In this document: piece after piece, positions 60,935 to 64,000 of the stretch | How positions within the stretch are numbered: position 1 is the stretch's first letter | How the letters are laid out: every line of letters begins with the position of its first letter | Assembly (NCBI GenBank): GCA_016721115.1 | Contig: JADKIW010000001.1 | Coordinates: 4,107,501 to 4,171,500 of the forward strand | Length of the DNA stretch: 64,000 nt | Reading direction: 5' to 3' | Origin: Candidatus Defluviilinea proxima | GTDB taxonomy: Bacteria; Chloroflexota; Anaerolineae; Anaerolineales; Villigracilaceae | Program-made: the position numbers and the translations under genes | The notes under the pieces: model-generated | Databases searched by the model: none | What the model saw: only the letters and a program-made list of their open reading frames with translations | What the model was told of the DNA's origin: nothing

Positions 60935-61020
60935 TGGCCGGTCGGTCTTGATCAGCGCGCGTCTGATTTTAGATGCCTGGCTTTGCGTCACCGCCTTTCG
61001 ACGGATTGGCTTTTATCGGC
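60935..61020 (-). promoter_or_regulatory. GEMM-I-like aptamer B
   Basis: Minus strand: GATAAAAGCCAATCC, then the GAAA tetraloop and GGTGACGCAAAGCCaggcaTCT. The 3' domain is less typical (ATCAG...CTGAT stem, then GACCGGCCATCC). The base in the G20-equivalent position is A. Confidence 0.65.
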
Positions 61021-61101
61021 AGTCTGGCGATCGTGGCTCAGTTCAGCTTTAGACCCATGACTTTGCGCCGCCGGGTTTTCCCGGGTTAGCTCTTTATCGG
61101 A
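61018..61101 (-). promoter_or_regulatory. GEMM-I aptamer C (first transcribed)
   Basis: Minus strand: GATAAAGAGCTAACCC, CCGGG-AAAA-CCCGG stem, GGCGCAAAGTCatGGGTCT, and a 3' domain ending CGATCGCCAGACTGCCGA. The base in the G20-equivalent position is A. The aptamer starts about ten bases after a likely -10 box. Confidence 0.75.
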
Positions 61102-61110
61102 GCAATTTTA

Positions 61111-61139
61111 TTATTGCACTTTTCATTTCCGATTTCAAG
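61111..61139 (-). promoter_or_regulatory. Promoter for the riboswitch leader
   Basis: Minus strand TTGAAA, 17-base spacer, AATAAT. Transcription would start near 61104, just before aptamer C. Confidence 0.55.
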
Positions 61140-61155
61140 CCAACAATTGTTCTAA

Positions 61156-62325
61156 TTATTCAGCGGGCGGGAATGTCACTTCCACGGTCATACCCCATTT
61201 GACGCGCGGGTCAGCATCATCCACTTTGATGTAGACGGTGTAGATCACATCACCGTTCTGGGTATAGGATGATTGACTAATGGCAGTGACAACACCGTTC
61301 ATTGTGACATCAGAGAACGCATCGGCTGTAAATGTGACAGATTGACCAACCGAAACGCCAACCACTTCAAGCTCGGTAATATCTGTCGTTTCAATGATCC
61401 ATGAAGATGTATCCACAACGCTCACAGCGCGGACATCGGTCCCGACCTGTTCGCCAACCGTGATGGCCACATCAGCCACGATACCATCGAACGGGGCGGT
61501 AATAACATAATTGCTTAAAGTGGATTCCGCCGCCTTGACCTGCGCCTGCGCATTATCGAGGCGGGTTTGCGCAAGGGCTAGTTGGTCAGCATTGGCGCCA
61601 TCAATGGAAAGTTCATATTGGTGCTTGGCTTCTGCTTCGGTAGCGAGAGCGGCATCAAGCGCGGCACGGGCACTGTCACTTTCTCGTCGTATATCCTCAA
61701 GCTCAGCGATAGCATTGTCATAATCTTTTTGTGCGGATCGCAGATCATCTTCAGCTGTTTTACGCTTGGAATTATCCTTGTCGAGGTCTTTGTATTTATC
61801 GAACTCATCCTGTGCGTCTTCAAGATCTTTCTTACGGTCGTTGACTGTAGACTGTTGTTCGTCGACGCGCTCGGTTACATCGCGAGGATTTACATCATTC
61901 CATTCTTTTTGGGCCTCTTCACGTGCGATCTGGGCCTGTTGATAAGCATCCCATGCGGAGGCACGGTTCGCACCACCAGTACGATTGAGCGTATCTAAAG
62001 CCTGTTGCGCATTCAGCAATTCCAGGTTTGCGGCAGCAAGTTGCGCCTCAGCCTGGCTTGCACTGGAGAGACGTGCAAGCACATCACCCATACTGACTTT
62101 GTCACCGATCTTAACGGCAACATCTTCGACAACACCACGCACTTGGAACGACAAGTTGGTCGCGTGCGCAGGTTTGAGATGTCCTTCTGCAACCACCGCC
62201 TCCTTTGACGCAGTAGGCACCACCGAACTGTCACCTTGTGTGGTTGTTGGTTGCTGATTCCCACAGGCGGTCAATGTCAGCGCCAGGATCACGATCAGCA
62301 TTAATAAAGTTTTTGTTGTTTTCAT
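61156..62325 (-). CDS. HlyD/RND-type periplasmic adaptor lipoprotein
   Basis: 389 residues. Lipobox ALTLTAC. Adaptor features: first half-lipoyl segment (EGHLKPAHATNLSFQVRGVVEDVAVKIGDKVSMGDVLARL), a long coiled-coil hairpin (about 85-265, with AQEAL-, RKKDLEDAQDEFDK-type heptads), the second lipoyl half (VITAPFDGIVADVAITVGEQV) and a beta-barrel end. It would connect the MacB/FtsX-type permease encoded just upstream with the outside. The operon is an export or lipoprotein-trafficking pump of MacAB type. Confidence 0.9.
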   Translation of the reverse strand: MKTTKTLLMLIVILALTLTACGNQQPTTTQGDSSVVPTASKEAVVAEGHLKPAHATNLSFQVRGVVEDVAVKIGDKVSMGDVLARLSSASQAEAQLAAANLELLNAQQALDTLNRTGGANRASAWDAYQQAQIAREEAQKEWNDVNPRDVTERVDEQQSTVNDRKKDLEDAQDEFDKYKDLDKDNSKRKTAEDDLRSAQKDYDNAIAELEDIRRESDSARAALDAALATEAEAKHQYELSIDGANADQLALAQTRLDNAQAQVKAAESTLSNYVITAPFDGIVADVAITVGEQVGTDVRAVSVVDTSSWIIETTDITELEVVGVSVGQSVTFTADAFSDVTMNGVVTAISQSSYTQNGDVIYTVYIKVDDADPRVKWGMTVEVTFPPAE

Positions 62326-62388
62326 CTTATACCTTTCTTGATTTCGATAATTCCTTAAGGGCAGGGAGTTCCCACACCTTGAAGCAAT

Positions 62389-64000
62389 CTATTCGTACGC
62401 CAATACCTCACGGATTGTGAGACGAGCCGCGTTACGTGCAGGTAAAATGCTCGCAAACGTGGATAGCACTAAAACGAGCGCAAGCCATATGGCATATCCC
62501 AGATATGTAAACACCACTGTAATAGGTGTCTGGAATATTGCCAAACTTACAATTGTTGAAAGTCCATACGTAAATGGGATCGATAAAATGATCGCCAAAG
62601 CAAAAGAGATCGAGCCGATCACTATGCCCTCGGCAATGACCGTCCGCATCACAGCACGATCATCTGCGCCAATGGCACGTGTGATACCAATCTCACGTGT
62701 GCGCTCAAGCACATTCATACCCATCGTCCCTGTCAAGCCCATCGAACCTACGATAGCCGTCAGAACCGCCATGATCAACAGGAACACGACCAGAATGTCG
62801 AGGCTTTCTACAGCCGCATCCAACGATGCGCTTCCCGCCTCAGACACGCGGACTTTGTATCCCTTATCACGCATGTATTTATCCAGTTCTTCGGCCTTCG
62901 CATTTTGATAGGCACGGTCATGTTGTTCGGTCACAACTCTAAAGGAGAAGGAACGATTCGCCTGATTGTTCATTTCTGAGATGTATTCATACGGAGCATA
63001 TCCTAGTACACCTTCTTGCGAAACAAACTTGAAGATGCCGATCACCTGCCAGACTTCATCGTGTCCATTGATGCGCATTTTGATATAGTCACCTGCTTTG
63101 AGGCCGGGGAACGATTGTGTCAGACTTTCACTCACGGCCATCTTTCTTACATCATCCGTACGCAACCATCGTCCATCAATAAGAAGAGGTTGAACCAATT
63201 TACTTTCGGCAGGTGGTCCTAACAACGTGATGTTTTCGATCACATTCTTTTGATCATCCATGAGCTCACCGCTCGCAAACTGCCAACCCTCAACATCCAC
63301 AACGCCGTCCACATCCATCACCGCTTTTTTGACCTCTTTCAAGCGATACGCCTGATCGAAATCAAGTGTCACATCAGCGCGGAAATATTTCCCGATCTGC
63401 CCGATGTAATCATGCAAAGTCACGCGTACATTGAAGACCGAGATAAAGATCGCGCCACCCATGGTAAGCGTGAACAACGTCAACCACAGACGGCTCTTTC
63501 TACGGAATGTATTTCTCAATGAAATGATGAACGGACGTGGGATGTGGATACCGCGCGCCGCAAGCAAGCGTGTCACTTTGACTTGTGCCCAATCGAACCA
63601 GGAGAGACGCATCTCACCGTCTTTGAACTGGACCTCATCCTCAGCCAGATCTCCGCTGAGAGCTTTTAAGACCGTAATCCGCGATCCATTAATGACAGGC
63701 GCAAGACCTGCGATCAATGGAACGAAAAGCCCTACGCCAATTTGAACAATAAACGCTATTGGCACAATACGATACCCCAACAGGCTAAAACTTAACTTGG
63801 TTGCAATGAACTCGGCTAGTGCATATGCGCCTCGTCCACCCAAGGGAACGGCGATCAACAAAGCCAGAATACCGAACGCCATGATAAGCGTAAGATACAT
63901 GCGGAAGACTTGCTTCCGTTGTCCGCCTACCAGCTTGATCACACCAATGTGGCGCAAATGTTGATTCAACAATGCGCTCAACGTATTGGCGATCAACGAA
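62389..64000 (-). CDS. ABC transporter permease of the MacB/FtsX family, 5' end beyond the window
   Basis: At least 535 residues are visible; the start lies outside the right edge. Two FtsX units are seen: an N-terminal helix group with IGVIKLVGGQRKQVFRMYLTLIMAFG, then an extracellular MacB-type domain (about 205-410: VTLHDYIGQIGKYFRADVTLDFDQ), and a C-terminal unit with MNVLERTREIGITRAIGADDRAVMRTVIAEG, ending ILPARNAARLTIREVLAYE. The pattern of two units in one chain suits lipoprotein- or substrate-export permeases. The ATPase gene is presumably further upstream. Confidence 0.9.
   Translation of the reverse strand, partial: SLIANTLSALLNQHLRHIGVIKLVGGQRKQVFRMYLTLIMAFGILALLIAVPLGGRGAYALAEFIATKLSFSLLGYRIVPIAFIVQIGVGLFVPLIAGLAPVINGSRITVLKALSGDLAEDEVQFKDGEMRLSWFDWAQVKVTRLLAARGIHIPRPFIISLRNTFRRKSRLWLTLFTLTMGGAIFISVFNVRVTLHDYIGQIGKYFRADVTLDFDQAYRLKEVKKAVMDVDGVVDVEGWQFASGELMDDQKNVIENITLLGPPAESKLVQPLLIDGRWLRTDDVRKMAVSESLTQSFPGLKAGDYIKMRINGHDEVWQVIGIFKFVSQEGVLGYAPYEYISEMNNQANRSFSFRVVTEQHDRAYQNAKAEELDKYMRDKGYKVRVSEAGSASLDAAVESLDILVVFLLIMAVLTAIVGSMGLTGTMGMNVLERTREIGITRAIGADDRAVMRTVIAEGIVIGSISFALAIILSIPFTYGLSTIVSLAIFQTPITVVFTYLGYAIWLALVLVLSTFASILPARNAARLTIREVLAYE

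Noticed and set aside
60782..60991. 69-codon ORF on the minus strand
   Set aside because: Lies across the terminator and aptamers A and B; the conserved structure there is RNA.
1..64000. tRNA, rRNA, transposase, integrase or CRISPR genes
   Set aside because: I looked for these while reading, especially around the accessory island, and recognised none; a tRNAscan or IS search could still find short ones.

Overview
The window is bacterial and looks like a chromosomal piece from a Chloroflexota bacterium, most likely class Anaerolineae. This is an inference from gene content and style, not from a marker gene. It shows many Thr/Ser/Pro-rich surface lipoproteins, LysM and ELWxxDGT-type proteins, an S2P-protease/propeller fusion, mid-range GC, and many intergenic palindromic repeats, some inside genes. 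I recognised no rRNA, tRNA, CRISPR array, transposase or integrase.

Layout. 1-8.8 kb: end of a branched-chain amino acid ABC transporter operon (livM-livG-livF), cinA with an M14 carboxypeptidase, an amidohydrolase fused to a CYTH domain, a membrane protein and a glycosidase-like lipoprotein. 8.9-13.2 kb (minus): membrane protein, mltG, ruvX and a large membrane-anchored protein. 13.5-18.0 kb: a compact five-gene operon (TIM-barrel isomerase, LuxS, sugar-phosphate cyclase of the dehydroquinate synthase superfamily, UbiG-like methyltransferase, UbiA-like prenyltransferase) that looks like an uncharacterised pathway for a prenylated, methylated cyclitol-type product. 18-29 kb: VWA lipoprotein, GH13 glucosidase, a diguanylate cyclase response regulator, alaS preceded by an Ala-rich 25-codon ORF and terminator (possible attenuator), and a receiver/degenerate-GGDEF/GT2 fusion.

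30-45.5 kb is a defence-type accessory island: hsdR, a fused hsdM-hsdS, then small membrane proteins, a LysM protein, a TIR protein, lipoproteins, a GHKL ATPase and a 13-repeat TPR protein. Between the first modules the last 114 bp of hsdS recur twice at full length and again in decayed pieces, in a composite unit [hsdS tail][palindrome-bounded X element][hsdS tail]. This looks like a cassette array accreted at the 3' end of hsdS. I consider it the best candidate for an undescribed system here.

45.9-64 kb returns to housekeeping and surface genes: mscS, a hemolysin-III family protein, a large ELWxxDGT lipoprotein, an intradiol-dioxygenase-like lipoprotein, PAP2, a peptidase-S51-like/CysS-tail fusion, a peroxiredoxin-like gene with an in-frame TGA exactly at the catalytic cysteine (candidate selenoprotein with a SECIS-like hairpin), an alpha/beta hydrolase, family-5 UDG, queA, S2P-propeller, DUF2905, ruvB, and an HlyD/MacB-type efflux pair. 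Upstream of ruvB lie three tandem GEMM-I (c-di-GMP-I class) aptamers with their own promoter and a terminator. Two differ from the third at the position linked to c-di-GMP versus cGAMP preference. Together with the GGDEF genes this points to active cyclic-dinucleotide signalling.
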